Positions 1 through 11,140 of a stretch of DNA of 64,000 bases are shown piece after piece (positions within the stretch are counted from its first letter, which is position 1; every line of letters starts with the position of its first letter). Position numbers and translations under genes: made by a program. Source of the DNA: Prosopocoilus inquinatus (taxonomy: Eukaryota; Arthropoda; Insecta; Coleoptera; Lucanidae); NCBI GenBank assembly GCA_036172665.1, contig CM069877.1, positions 19,369,001 to 19,433,000 of the forward strand, written 5' to 3'. The notes beneath the pieces are model-generated. The model had not been told where the DNA came from, searched no databases, and worked only from the letters and a program-made list of their open reading frames with translations.

Positions 1-2119
1 AAAATAAGAAAAAAAATTAGCAATTTTTGTGCGTGTATTGTTTTTTTCTTTTTGATATCTCTAACGTCGGTTAGTAATTGTGATAGATAAATTTTTTGAC
101 AAAAAGAATTTTCTTATCGCCTTTAGTGTAGACAACCACACAAATTGCTTGAATTCATCGGTTTGTCTAAACTAAGACCTGTTGTTTATTGAAAAAAAAA
201 AATCAAATTTATTTACGTACAAAAATATAATAATTGTTTATATGATTTACTAATTTTCATCGTTAACACACGTGGAAATAAAAAAAAATAAATCTGTAAT
301 TTTTCTACGTCTGTTATTTCTTTTGTACAATCATAAGGAAATGGAAAAAGCTTATCAGTTTTTTGACAATCTTAGGAAAATATTGAAAATTAAAAAAATG
401 TTTGAATAAATATGAAGTGAGAAACCCCTTTTTAAATTTTATTAGCGAGAAGATTAACCTTTTTTTATTTATCTTTGCATCCTCAACTCGTCACCACCTA
501 GCAAACGATGCCTACTTAATTTTGAGACAATATTTGATGCTTGCTGCAGATCTATGAAATCGCATAATGAGTATCAAATTTAAAAAAAAAAAAACTGTTC
601 CATTAGTTGTGACCACCACTGTACCTACGACTGTACATTTTCCACGCTTCCCTGTACACACAATGAATATGAATAAACAATCATCCATTAGTTTGTTGGC
701 TTCTTTACGTGATTGCGACCACGTCTCGCATACTTTTACAGCGAAACATTTGAATTGCGGCCGCCGGGGAATGTAAAACGCGCGGTTCTCATTTCAGACG
801 ATCCATCATCGTGCAGATTTGACGTCACACGGCAAAATAAACGTGTCAACCGAACGCACTCTTTGATAAATGTAATGGGATATTTTAGTAGAAAAAAAAA
901 GGAAGAAGAAAAACATCATCCTCGTGTTTACGGCTTCTGTTTTACTGCTCGTCCGTTTTTTTTTCGATCACGTTCTGTAATCAAAATAAAATTTAAACAA
1001 ATTAAATCAAAAAGAGAATTAAGTGGTGGAATGAGCGAGTGTGGGTCTGCCCTAGTGGAAGTTTATAAAATACTTACGCTCGAGCTTCCGTTTCGCCAGA
1101 GATTATCGTCAATAACGGAGAAATTACTTCTATATTTAAGAGTCCGCCTCGCGTGATATCGCCGGCATTAATTAACGAAACGTGGGGAAAAGAGGGGAGG
1201 GGGCAGGGGATTTTGCAAGTTCATTCGCATTTGCAATTGAAATAGTTGGAGGCACAAAAGCGGAAGCGCCGGTTTAATTAAAATTAAATATTAAAAACCG
1301 TGGAAGAAATGATTCGGACCTTTCTGGGTTGCATGTTTCTGCCAGGCCTTTGGTGTTCCTCAAAAAAAAGAATCAGAAATACAATTGAAATGCTTTGTCT
1401 TTTCAACAAATTTAATGTCCCTTTACACACGACCGGTTTCGTCAAAAAAATATTGTCAAGTGTACATATTCTGTAAATAAAAAAATAAAAAATATTAAAA
1501 CTAATTGTATTATAAATATTAAATTGTAAGCTGACATAATATATTATTATAAATCTTATTTTTGTATTATAAATGTAATAAAATATAAATAATAAAAATA
1601 TTTTTTTTTGTTTTATAATTATAAAACTGTAATACAAAAAATCTTTACACAAAATTATTTTTAACATTTATATCTCCCTCTCTTTCTCTCTCTCTCAGCG
1701 TTGTTCGAATCTCCGCTGTTCGGATTACTGGAGGTTCGGATTAGGGCATAGAGGTCCTACTATATTACATTTTCGAAACGGTTAAGCCGATGGTGTTTTG
1801 TTACTATTGTATAAATTTGAGCCGACTTTCAATTGTTTGGCTTTCAATTGTTCATACCATTTTTATGGTAATAAAATAGACGAAATTTACGGGTTGCTAA
1901 AAGAAGAAGAAGAAAATTTTCTTGATTGATGATATTAAATTTGTTCTTAGATCTTTTCAGAGTTGTCCTTGTATTGCAGGTATTGCGATCCTAACAGTAA
2001 CATTGAAAGGACTCGTTTCTTTCCTTCCGTTCCCTCAATCAAAGAGCAGCTTTTATTTTCCTGTCTGCTGCTGAGGGCGAATTTCGTACAATCACTAATG
2101 CAGTCGTGTTTTGTTTCAG
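1..2119 (+). other. Intron, 3' part, upstream of first visible exon
   Basis: AT-rich sequence with no coding exon recognised. The missing exons for residues 1-53 (N-terminal helix and P-loop) are not here in any frame. A GC-richer, less repetitive stretch at about 700-1270 contains a CRE-type octamer. A short CT-rich run lies at 1677-1698. The intron ends with the acceptor TTGTTTCAG at 2111-2119. Confidence 0.7.
820..827. promoter_or_regulatory. CRE-type octamer TGACGTCA
   Basis: Perfect palindromic CREB/ATF consensus in a non-repetitive intron stretch. Function is inference only; an octamer can occur by chance. Confidence 0.25.
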
Positions 2120-2261
2120 AATTATCCACGAGAGCGGATTCACAAGCGAAGACTTTAAACAATATCGACCAGTAGTGTACAGTAATACCATACAATCGTT
2201 GGTGGCCATCCTCAGGGCGATGCCAAACCTCGGTATTAGCTACGGCAACAATGAGAGAGAG
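2120..2261 (+). CDS. Galphao: Galphao coding exon, residues 54-101
   Basis: The exon starts in phase after acceptor TTTCAG and ends before donor GTCAGT. It supplies the last base of Lys54 and then 47 codons, from IIHESGF to NNERE. This is the stretch just after the P-loop: the end of helix alpha-1 and the start of the all-helical domain. The block YSNTIQSLVAILRAMPNLG is diagnostic of insect Go alpha. The next exon is nearly 25 kb away but continues in phase 0. Variation from other insect Go proteins is confined to a few positions near LGISYGNNERE. Confidence 0.95.
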
Positions 2262-4319
2262 GTCAGTATACTAACAGACACTCTTTATTATTTCTGTTCT
2301 ACATTGACAGGTCTAGTTGATTTAGCGTCATCTATTCTACAAAGTGACATACGCATTTTAAATTCTAGTGTTGACACTATTTAATGTGAATTTTTTGATT
2401 GGTCAGAGTGTCCATCCAATAAGTGATTTTTTTTTGTAAAAAATAAATTGCGATAGATACTCTAATGACAGAAAGAACTATACTAGGATGGCGCCATCTA
2501 TTAATTATAATGTGAAAACAAATGCAACAAAGGTGACATTTATTGGAAGCTTATATTTTTTCTGACAACACTGATTTGAAGAAGTGAGCTGGGTCACGGG
2601 GCGGGGGTGGGAGTCGGTCGGCCGAATCGAAACGCTGACGTCACGGATTAAATGCAATTATCGGAACGCCGATGAGACGATAAATCAAGCCGTCGCCGTT
2701 GATTACGGCTCCGCTATCTTAATTAAATATCTGAAAACACTGCCCAGGCGAGAGAGTTATTACACGGAACGGGACTGCTCAATGTAGAACATAATTTTTA
2801 TTTATTCACCTCGATTTGCCAAGAGAAAAAGTTTCAAGGTGTGCTGTTCCAAACTGATATGAAGTCGATAATATTTTTTAAAGTAGAGCAGTTCAACCTT
2901 CCTTAAGTAAACCTTGGGATGCTTCGAAATTTGGAAGAAATTAACAATAAACTAGGGGAAATTGTAAATTTATTTGAAAAGTAGAAATTAGAGAAGAGAG
3001 AAAATATATTCAAAATGAATAAAAATAGAAGTAAAATTCATCGAAGCTGACAGTCAAATAATTGAAGATGTGCCGGAAAACATGTTACATACAATTGATT
3101 GGACGGAAAGAATGAATGATTTATTGATATCAAAATAAGCAAGAGAGAGAGCAAATCAAGAAATATTTATAATAAGAAAGCAATCAAGAACAAATTAGAA
3201 AAGAGATTAAAAAAGTGTCTGGGCCCCGAACCACTCAAAAAAGAAGTGACATTACAAACTAGTAAGAACAGAAATTATTTTTAGAGTAAAATTCAAACAA
3301 TACAAAATAAATAAAAATTAAAAAGGAGTAAAATGATTTCGATTTAATTAATTTAAACAAATTTAAAATTCTCTAACTTATAATTTGTAATCCTTGATTC
3401 GTAATTTTCAATTGAAATTTTTAATTTGTAATTCTCAATTTTAACATATTAATTGACATCTTATTTTGCGAAGTAACTTTTTTTCTTTTTAGTGTAGTTT
3501 AATATAATTTCGACGGCTGTGGTCCTCGGTACCAGTTGCTGAACTGTTTTGAGGGCCCTAAATTAAATTAAATCTGTTCCATTCGACTTTTGTATTTATT
3601 GAACTAAATAAATTCGACGCTTTTCTTAGTAATATATTTAAGAAAATGTAGTATTAAGTTGTAGTAACAGAATTGTATGGAGTAGGTTTAGAATTAAATA
3701 AATTAAATTAAATTAAATAAAAAATATCATTCATGGTCGACTTCTTCACCGCTTTGTTTTGTCTACCAGTTAGAATGTGACACACAGCTTTTGTGCAGAT
3801 GCATAAATGACACATTCCAATTGATAATGATAGATAAGTTAACGTCAGGCACAGACAACTAAAGCAGACCTTCCACCTATATGCACTTTCATCAAATCGA
3901 AAATTGTCTACAACTAAACTAATTGTATTTTGATATTTAACATTTTTACAGCATATGAAATTGTATTTAGGTCGTAACTCATGTTTTTTCAAATAGAACC
4001 TTACAGTTCTGTGTAAAATAATAGCAGTGCCACAGATTATTTGTCGAAAACCCTGTAAAAATTGTTTTGCATTTTCAGCAATCTCTGTTCTTTTTATAAA
4101 TCTAAACTTTCTACACTTAAAACAATACAATTCAATCAAAAACATCTCCGGTAGGTTAGTTGGTCTTGTGTTCTCCAGCAATCACTGTGGAGTGCATGCT
4201 TCTGTCCTCCTAATCAAGAAGGATCTCTATCACCCAGCTCTGTCTACCTCATTAACAATTTCTAATTCTCCTGTTAAATTTAATAATCACAACGTTAATA
4301 TTTTTAATTTTAAAAATAA
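2262..4319 (+). other. Intron stretch without recognised gene
   Basis: Start of the 24.8-kb intron. GC-rich sequence at about 2580-2790 includes a second perfect CRE octamer. A palindromic GATGGCGCCATC lies near 2489-2500. From about 2900 to 3720 the sequence is A-rich and low in complexity on the + strand. It hints at an old retroelement ORF, but no domain could be supported. Confidence 0.5.
2636..2643. promoter_or_regulatory. CRE-type octamer TGACGTCA
   Basis: Second perfect CRE palindrome, in a GC-rich island about 380 bp after the exon at 2120-2261. It could be part of an intronic regulatory element; this is not shown by the sequence alone. Confidence 0.25.
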
Positions 4320-4745
4320 TTGAAATTAACCTCCGCCCACAATAATTTTTATATCCGTAGATAAGTATTTCGACAGCTAAACTGCCATCTTCAGTATGCT
4401 ACCAACTTAAAAGCACTAAAAAGATCTAAAAACAACCTAGTCACCCTAATAAAATCATAAAAATGTTAAAACTAAACAATCTAATCATCCTAAAAGATAT
4501 ATATGTCTAAATGTAAGTAAATATAAATTAATATGTAAAGATCTAAAATTAACCGTCAGAAAAATCTTACAAATAAGTTCTAACCAAACAACACGGAAAT
4601 ACGGAAATAAATAGTCCGACCCGAAAAAACTTCTTATTCTAACGAATAAATAAGTATATAATATAATATACATATATATTTTATTTTCAGGATTTTTAGG
4701 TAACAAATAACGGAATTTATACTTTACCATAAAAAAATTTCCCAT
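4320..4745 (-). repeat. Dispersed repeat with hammerhead-like core, copy 1
   Basis: This shares long stretches with 35036-35860 and with the split copy at 48720-48930 plus 50306-50575, for example ATATCCGTAGAT and CTAACCAAACAACACGG. On the minus strand the start of the unit reads CTGAAGA, one extra base, a GC-rich hairpin (GGCAG/CTGTC) and then GAAA, around 4370-4397. These are two conserved boxes of a hammerhead ribozyme, but I cannot find a clean cleavage triplet. Likely a terminal repeat of a Penelope-like element. Confidence 0.5.
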
Positions 4746-5314
4746 ATGTAATACCTGTTTTTTATTTACTTACTATCGAAGTATGCCGTGAAAGTTTAGG
4801 GAAAGAGTGGTACTTATGCAAGTAACTAAACTTTGACAATAAAAGTCATTTTGATTTTGAGTTTAAGATTACTGCGAATGAAGCAATGTCGCAATATTTT
4901 CTTTTCATCACAAGGTGTATTTTTCTTTTATCAAATTATATTGCCAAATTAGTCGTTGCAAATCTTTTCTAAACATATAATTTAAAACTTTGTCCATAGC
5001 AGTACGTTTGTCAGAAGAAGAATTTTTTAATTCGTCTCGTTTTTTCGTCAATTTTTCCCCACATACTTTTGTGACATCAACAATAAGTATTTCTAAATGA
5101 AAAGTACGCTTACAAATTTGAAATATCGTACTCACTACAAAAATTTCCCATAACCTTTCAGTAACTTCTATTGTCCCCAAATCTAGCCTGTCCGTTTGGT
5201 ACCTTACAAATGCTTTTTGTATAGCAATTTTCATCTCAAGGATGATGATTCGTCCAGATTCAGAAATATTATTTTCGCGGATACTGCTTTTAGTAATAAC
5301 GTAAATTTTGTGTC

Positions 5315-5578
5315 TTGTGGCTAGGGAAATTTGTAGAAAATAAAATACGCTCAGTAAAGATTATTTTCGAAACTGCTCAACAAGCAACTGGTGCACTTAG
5401 ACATTATAAATATAAACCGAAGTTTTATCTTAATCGCGACTTGACTCCCCGTCAACAGAACCACTGTTTCATGGTCCGTACGGAATTTAAAAATCGCAAA
5501 GGAACTGAAAATAATATAATTTTAAAATACGTAAATGGAATTCCAAAAATTGTTACGGTCACTGAAGAAAACGCATAA
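5315..5578 (+). pseudogene. LINE ORF1 C-terminal fragment
   Basis: An 87-residue open frame ends in a tail typical of insect LINE ORF1 proteins: residues like LNRDLTPRQQ followed by a short basic stretch and IILKYVNGIPKIV. In the family this region belongs to the RNA-binding ORF1 product. Its last base overlaps the start of the endonuclease frame (ATAATG), the usual ORF1/ORF2 spacing of these elements. The upstream part of ORF1 is lost or unrecognisable. Confidence 0.6.
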
Positions 5579-6134
5579 TGTTCCAACAGTCTAATCACAG
5601 TTTCGAACTATTCACGTTAACACTCATTTACCAGAATGTTAGAGGACTGAACACCAAAACTAATGAATTTTATTCTAATGTTATTGCTAATGATGTTGAT
5701 ATATTGGCCGTGACTGAAACATGGTTGCGAGATGAGCTTTCAGTAATGAGTATTTCGGGACGGATTTTAATGTATATAGATCCAACAAGGGTCATGGACG
5801 AGGGGTACTCTTAGCAATAAAAAGAGATTTTACCTGTAGACAACTCGATCTAATGTCTCCCGTTCCTGAGGCTGATGTTATTGGAGTAAACATAAATTTT
5901 GAAAAGAATAACTTGAATATCATAAATTTATATGTCACACCTGATACTGATGCCGCATGTTATGAAGTCATATTTGAGTACATTGAAAATCATTGTTTTC
6001 TTTCTAAAAAGACTTTGAGAATTGGAGATTTTAATGTTCCGCACTATTATGATCAACTGCTGTCTCAGAATACAACTCATATTACCGGTACATGTGTACC
6101 ATTAAGTGAATTCATACAGTTTCACGATCTATAA
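5578..6134 (+). pseudogene. LINE endonuclease domain (broken)
   Basis: The frame opens with LTLIYQNVRGLNTKTNEFY and continues to ILAVTETWL, the first two motifs of APE-type LINE endonucleases (catalytic Asn and Glu). A break follows near 5814. The next frame (5853-6134) holds VNLY-like and GDFNVPHYYD motifs, the later nuclease signature. It would nick target DNA to prime reverse transcription. Broken by at least one shift and one stop. Confidence 0.75.
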
Positions 6135-6180
6135 CAAAATAATTTGATAACAAACATGAATACTAGGATCTTTAGATCTG

Positions 6181-8300
6181 GTGCTAACTTTTAGTGACAT
6201 ATCATATTCTGTTGTCGCAAATGAGTGCCCTTTGGTTCCAGAAGATTCTCATCATCCGTCTTTATTCATTAACATTGAAACGACCAAGCATTCATATTAT
6301 AGTTCCAAATTTCAGAATTCTGACGAAACAGAATATAATTTTCATAAAGGCAACTATATTGGGTTATATGAGTCTTTAATGAGGAAAGATTGGTCGAATT
6401 TGTTTACAATTAACGATGTACAAATTGCTTGTAAATATTTCTATAATGAAATTTATATATTCGACATTCATATACCTAAAAGTTCAACTAAATCGAAGTC
6501 ATATCCACTCTGGTATGCGACACATAATCATATAATCTTATAAAAGAGAAACGTCGTTTATGGAAACGTTACAAGAAATTTGGATATCCTGTTGATTTGT
6601 ATCGTGTAAACTCATTGAGGAAAAATATTAGAATTGAGATTAAATCAGAATTCAAAAATTTTATTAGCAATGCTGAAAACAACATCAAATCTAATCCTCA
6701 AGACTTATGGAAATTTATCAATTTGAAGAAAAGTACAACAAGCGTTCCTTCTGCAATGGTATTTGGTGATTAAGAATTAACATCACAACAAGATATAGTG
6801 AACAGCTTCGCTCAGTATTTTAACGCTTTTTTTGGCTCTGATAATAATTGTGACCGTTCTATACAGTTTGAGAATGTTGGTGATGTGGGCAACATTATAC
6901 ATAATTTTGTGATCAGGACGTGTGATATTGTGAACATTGTTAAAAAGTTTAAACCAAATTTTACTATGGGAGCTGATAATGTTCCAGCGTTTTTTGTAAA
7001 AGATTGTGTTTCGTGTTTGTGCGATCCTCTCTGTCATATTTTTAATTTTTTTTATTCGCCATGCTACTTTTCCAGAAGAATGGAAGACCGCAAAGGTGGT
7101 GCCCATATTTAAATTAAGTGATCGAAGTCATATTGAAAATTATAGACCTGTTGCGTTAATACCAAATTTTGCAAAGATATTTGAATTTATGTTGGTCAAA
7201 AACTTAAAAGCTCATGTTCACAATTATATTAGTGATTGTCAGCATGGATTTATGTATGGTAAATCGACATCAACTAACCTTTGTGACTTGTACAATTTGT
7301 ATCAAATGCTCTTCACGATAAGAAACAAGTTGATGAAGTTTCCACAGATTTAAGTGAAGCTTTCGACGTCGTGAACCATCAAATTCTGTTAAGTAAATGA
7401 AGCTCATTTGGCTTATATAATAATTTAATAGAATTATTTAAATCTTTCTTGGCAAACAGGAAGCAATATGTTGAATATAGTGACTTTCGGTCAAATACAT
7501 ATAACACAGTTAGTGGTGTGACTTAAGGATCAAACTTGGAACCCCTTCTTTTTATTATTTATATCAATGATATTCTGTGTCAGTTTCAATGTCCCATTTT
7601 TGTATATGCTCATGAGATTAAACTAGCAAAAATCATAATAAATGATACCGATTGTCATGTTTTGCAAAATGATTTGAATCATTTTAGTAACTGGTGCTCT
7701 GCCAACGGTCAAAAAATTAATGAGAATAAGTGTAAAGTGTTAAGGTGCTCGAGAATCGATAATATTGCTAAATTTAATTATTTGTTAAAATGTTAATTGA
7801 GGAGGTAAAGCAGTTCAAGGATTTAGGTGTCATCATTGATTCTATATTAACGTTTATACCCATATTCAATATATCTGTAATCATGCTTTAAAAATGCTAG
7901 GATTTATTGTCAGAAATATAATTCACTTTAAATGTATTGACTCACTTCTTATCTTGTATTTTAGTTACGTAAGATCTAAACTTGAGTACTGTTCAGTGGT
8001 TTGGAATCCCTATTATAATACCCATAATTATGGCCTTACAAAGAATTCAAAGAAAATTTTGCAAATGTATGTTTTTTGTTAGGTACGGTATATGTATATT
8101 CAGAAAAATCATTTTCAAATGAGATTTTGCTGTCCGAATTTAACCTTGATAATCTACATTTTTAAGAAGAGAAATTGCTAGCCTATCTTTTTTGTACAAG
8201 TTGATACATGACCAAATCGTTTGTTCACATCATCTGGAGAAAATAGAATTTCTAATACGGCGTTTAAATTGTAGACATCCACTAACATTGTAGAACGTTG
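6181..8300 (+). pseudogene. LINE reverse transcriptase (broken)
   Basis: Scattered frames keep recognisable RT blocks. NYRPVALIPNFAKIFE and QHGFMYGKSTSTNL are at 7138-7290, and PLLFIIYINDI is at 7540-7572. The catalytic YADD motif has decayed to YAHE near 7602-7613, which alone would abolish polymerase activity. Residues after 7790 match the thumb and C-terminal region, ending with an eroded block near 8160-8290 (YKLIHDQI and similar). Stops occur in every segment. Confidence 0.75.
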
Positions 8301-8518
8301 CAACACTTTTCCTCCCACATGCATAACATGTGCCGCATATACAATTTACTGTCAAATAAAGTTGATATTTTTTTGTAAGTAGCTGTAAGAGTTTCCGTGT
8401 GTATTGTAAGGAAGTCATGGTAGGTGAATAGGGTTTATGGCCATATTCATCAGATTATATTGTAAACATTTTTTCGTCAATTAATTCTTTATTGGTATTT
8501 TGTTAGTTGAAAAACCTA

Positions 8519-8532
8519 ATCGTAAGTTTTAG
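8519..8532. repeat. 14-bp target site duplication, left copy
   Basis: ATCGTAAGTTTTAG here is repeated exactly at 10116-10129 and brackets the Penelope-like insertion. Confidence 0.75.
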
Positions 8533-8584
8533 TAAGAACAAAGTTTTTTTAATCTCAAACCGGACAGAAAAATGAAGGGAAACA

Positions 8585-8626
8585 CACTCAACGTTTCGCT
8601 ATAGATTTATAGCTTCGTCAGGAGTG
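8585..8626 (-). ncRNA. Hammerhead-ribozyme-like motif in the Penelope-like element
   Basis: Read on the minus strand: stem I CACTC, core box CTGACGA, one extra A, stem II GCTATA/TATAGC with a 4-base loop, box GAAA, then CGTT and the second stem I strand GAGTG. The two stem I strands are perfectly complementary. Stem III would be the 4-base palindrome ACGT, possible only between two molecules, and the cleavage triplet would be GUU. The extra A between core and stem II departs from the consensus, so activity is uncertain. Hammerheads are known from Penelope-like terminal repeats. The matching place in the right arm (10026-10024 side) lacks this stretch. Confidence 0.6.
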
Positions 8627-8646
8627 AAAAAAAAGTAAATAAACAA

Positions 8647-8685
8647 GTTGTCAAGAGAAACAAGTCGTCAAGAGAAACGAAAAGG
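8647..8685. repeat. Short tandem repeat next to the hammerhead-like motif
   Basis: Two adjacent copies of a 17-bp unit of type GTYGTCAAGAGAAACAA, found only in the left arm of the Penelope-like element. Confidence 0.6.
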
Positions 8686-8789
8686 TAACATGATTTTTAA
8701 ACTAAACTACGGGTTGTTCGGAATAAAAGTAACGAGAAGTAATTAAAACTACTTTTTTTTTTTTTTTTAATATATATATAATTAATTAA

Positions 8790-9088
8790 TTGACAGATCT
8801 ATATCTTGTTTAAAGAGTCCAGAAAACTACAAAATATGTCATTTAAATTTTCAAAGTCCATACGTTCATTAATAGAATTTCGAGACATTTTAATTTTACA
8901 CATTTCTATGAAACGTCTTTTAAAAATATTAGATTCACTGTACAAAATGTCAGTATTATCAAAATCAAAATTATGATTATTTACTAATGAATGCTCTACA
9001 AGCATTGAATGATTTTGATTATTTTTTTGAATATGATATTTATGTTGGTCTAAACGTTTTTTTAAATTTTGGCTCGTTTCACCTATAT
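8790..9088 (-). pseudogene. Inverted copy of Penelope-like GIY-YIG C-terminus
   Basis: The minus strand continues past the point where the direct copy breaks off. It reads from the GETSQNLKKR region through VEHSLVNNHNFDFDNTDI to the residues CKIKMSRNSINERMDF and a stop near 8799. It preserves the native C-terminus that the direct copy (9168-9977) has lost. It joins the direct part at about 9088. Confidence 0.75.
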
Positions 9089-9107
9089 AAAATAAAAAGA
9101 AAAATCT

Positions 9108-9977
9108 GTTATTAACTCTTTATCATTCGATTTAACGTTATATTTTCGTTATGTAGATGACATTTTATTGATTTTGCCTTCTGATAAGGTAGATTTTGTT
9201 TTAAATAAATTTAATTCTTTTCATAATAGATTACAATTTACAGTAGAAAAAGAAAATAATAATTCATTGAGTTTTCTTGATGTAAATATTATCAGACAGA
9301 ATGATAAATTAATTACTAATTGGTTTCATAAACCTACCTGGTCAGGTAGGTACATAAATTTTCACTCGTACACACCTAAAAATTATAAAATTGCAACTAT
9401 TATTTCAGTAACTGATCGAGCTATTTTACTTTCTGATAAAGTTTTCATTTATGATAACTTAAATTTAATAAAGAAAACTCTTATTCAAAATTCTTATCCA
9501 ATAAATCTTATTGAATCAGTAATTAAAAATCGTATTAAATACTTACAAAATTCAAATGTCTCTAAAAACATTAGACAAACTTCGAATCATAAATACATAT
9601 CTTTGCCTTATACTGAACCATTACACAATACATTTAAACACATTTTCAAAAAACATAATTTAATTTTAGCCAGTAAATCTGTGAATAATTTAAATTTAAT
9701 TTTTTCAAATTTAAAAACCAAAATACCGAAATTAAAACAACCTAACGTGGTTTATGAAATCAAATGTTCAAATTGTAATTCTGTTTATATAGGTGAAACG
9801 AGCCAAAATTTAAAAAAACGTTTAGACCAACATAAATATCATATTAAAAAAAATAATCAAAATCATTCAGTGCTTGTAGAGCATTCATTAGTAAATAATC
9901 ATAATTTTGATTTTGATAATACTGACATTTTTTTAATTAATTATATATATATAAAAAAAAAAAAAAAAAAAAAGTAG
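9108..9977 (+). pseudogene. Penelope-like reverse transcriptase (C-terminal half) with GIY-YIG nuclease
   Basis: The open frame carries the catalytic RYVDD motif at 9147-9161, then the RT thumb (SFLDVNI near 9270) and a linker. About 200 residues after the ATG at 9168 comes CSNCNSVYIGETSQNLKKRL, the GIY-YIG nuclease with its cysteine pair, Tyr, Ile-Gly and Arg. The enzyme copies RNA at a nicked target and cuts DNA. The 5' half with the other RT motifs is missing, and the frame ends artificially in an A-run after NTDIF, so this copy cannot act. It is one of the better-preserved coding stretches outside the gypsy element. Confidence 0.85.
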
Positions 9978-10115
9978 CTTTAATTAGTTCTCGTTACTTT
10001 TATTCCGAACAACCCGTAGTTTAGTTGTGTGTGTTTCCCTTCATTTTTCTGTCCGGTTTGAGATTAAAAAAACTTTGTACTTACTATTTTCATCGGACAA
10101 GGACAAACTTCAATT

Positions 10116-10129
10116 ATCGTAAGTTTTAG
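10116..10129. repeat. 14-bp target site duplication, right copy
   Basis: Exact repeat of 8519-8532. Confidence 0.75.
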
Positions 10130-10399
10130 GTTTTAAAAATATGTTTTAAACCTTTGGTGCAAAAGCGGATCGAAAGGCATTTGAACAAATTTTCCTAGAG
10201 ATGAAGTTGTCGTTAAAGTGTTAGAATTTTGGTCCTGTTTCCTAAAGCTAATCTTCCTAATTACATTATCTACTATTTGGGGGGTATAACCGTTATGAAC
10301 CGCAACATTTTTAATATATTTAAGTTCTTTACCATTTCGGGATTTAGTAAGTGGAAAATTTCGTATTGTTGATAGCCAAGAAGATATCCTTTTCTTCAA
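10130..10399 (-). pseudogene. Second Penelope-like RT fragment
   Basis: The minus strand encodes RISSWLSTIRNFPLTKS, then YIKNVAVHNGYTPQIVDN and a run ending in PFDPLLHQRFK. This is the segment after the RT core that precedes the GIY-YIG domain in Penelope-like proteins. It is a separate, differently diverged copy from the one at 8533-10115, which inserted next to it. Only about 90 residues remain. Confidence 0.6.
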
Positions 10400-10439
10400 A
10401 AGGACTTAAGTTCCTTTTCTGACTGGGTACCTCTAACCG

Positions 10440-11140
10440 ACTCGGCTTAAATGTTGACAAATGTAAAGCAATTTCCTTCTCACGTAAAAATACAAATTTT
10501 TGTTTCACTATCAATTAAATGGTCAATACTTGAAATACTCCACCGTTATTAAGAATCTCCGTGTTCTTTTTGACGACCGTCTTCTGTTTAATCACCATGT
10601 CAATGATATTGCAGCTAAATCCATATCGCCTTTGAGCTTTATCGTCAGGAACGCTCGTGACTTCACTAATCCCGCTGCCTTTCACGACTCCAATATGCAT
10701 CCCTAATTTGGTATCCGATTTATAATTGCCATACAGATATCCTTGAACAAGTTGAGCGCAGGTTTTTTAGTTGCTTTGTTGTAAAGAATACGATGTGTAT
10801 CCTCCTAGAGGTTTTCCTCATGAAACCCTACTTACGAAACTTATCGGTTGTTCATAGGAGACATATCCTGGCTTTGCTTTTCTTACATAAGATGATCCAC
10901 AATGAAGTTGATGTTGCTGCTCTCTTGGAAAAGCTTAATTTTCAAGTACCGCACATTACCGTTAGAAACTCATTGACGTTTTATTTGCGTACCCCGAATA
11001 CCAATGCTTTAGTACGTTCTCCTCTTTATATTGCCTCTACCCTTTACAACCATGTTTGTAACAACATTGATAGCTTCAATCTAAATGTTGTCGGTTTTAG
11101 AAAGAGTTTGGTGAATTTCTATAACAACTCTCTTTCTTAA
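10440..11140 (+). pseudogene. Second LINE fragment, RT C-terminal region and start of 3' UTR
   Basis: Short frames read LNVDKCKAIS near 10450, then QYLKYSTVIKNLRVLFDDRL (10520 on). A block at 10793-11140 with HRRHILALLFLHKMIHNEVD ends at a natural stop after NNSLS. This is the thumb and C-terminal domain of an insect LINE RT, in a different family copy from 5300-8420. Frames are broken near 10705 and 10780. A pyrimidine-rich tail with T-runs follows to about 11270, consistent with a LINE 3' UTR. Confidence 0.7.

Larger units (their letters stand above)
5300..8420 (+). mobile_element. Decayed LINE (non-LTR retrotransposon)
   Basis: In order on the + strand there is a piece of ORF1, an apurinic-type endonuclease and a reverse transcriptase, then an eroded C-terminal region down to about 8400. 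The reading frame is broken by many stops and shifts, so the copy is dead. The domain order and the RT motifs fit the Jockey/CR1 group of arthropod LINEs. No target duplication or 3' tail could be identified. Confidence 0.8.
8533..10115 (+). mobile_element. Penelope-like element, 5'-truncated with inverted 5' part
   Basis: The insertion is bracketed by a 14-bp duplication. The + strand part (about 9090-9977) carries the end of a reverse transcriptase with YVDD and a GIY-YIG nuclease, the domain pair that defines classical Penelope-like elements. The left part (about 8533-9088) is an inverted copy of the element's own 3' end. It includes the complete C-terminus of the nuclease, so the two ends form a long inverted repeat (8538-8590 with 10026-10077, and 8697-8805 with 9925-10024). 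Inverted and truncated 5' ends are typical of this group. Confidence 0.85.

Noticed and set aside
713..1156. 147-residue frame as a gene
   Set aside because: Lies in an intron, has no recognisable domain, low-complexity composition and no supporting neighbour.
4908..5234. 108-residue minus-strand frame as a host or element gene
   Set aside because: It has a moderately protein-like composition but no motif I recognise. It is probably part of the degraded LINE region or chance.
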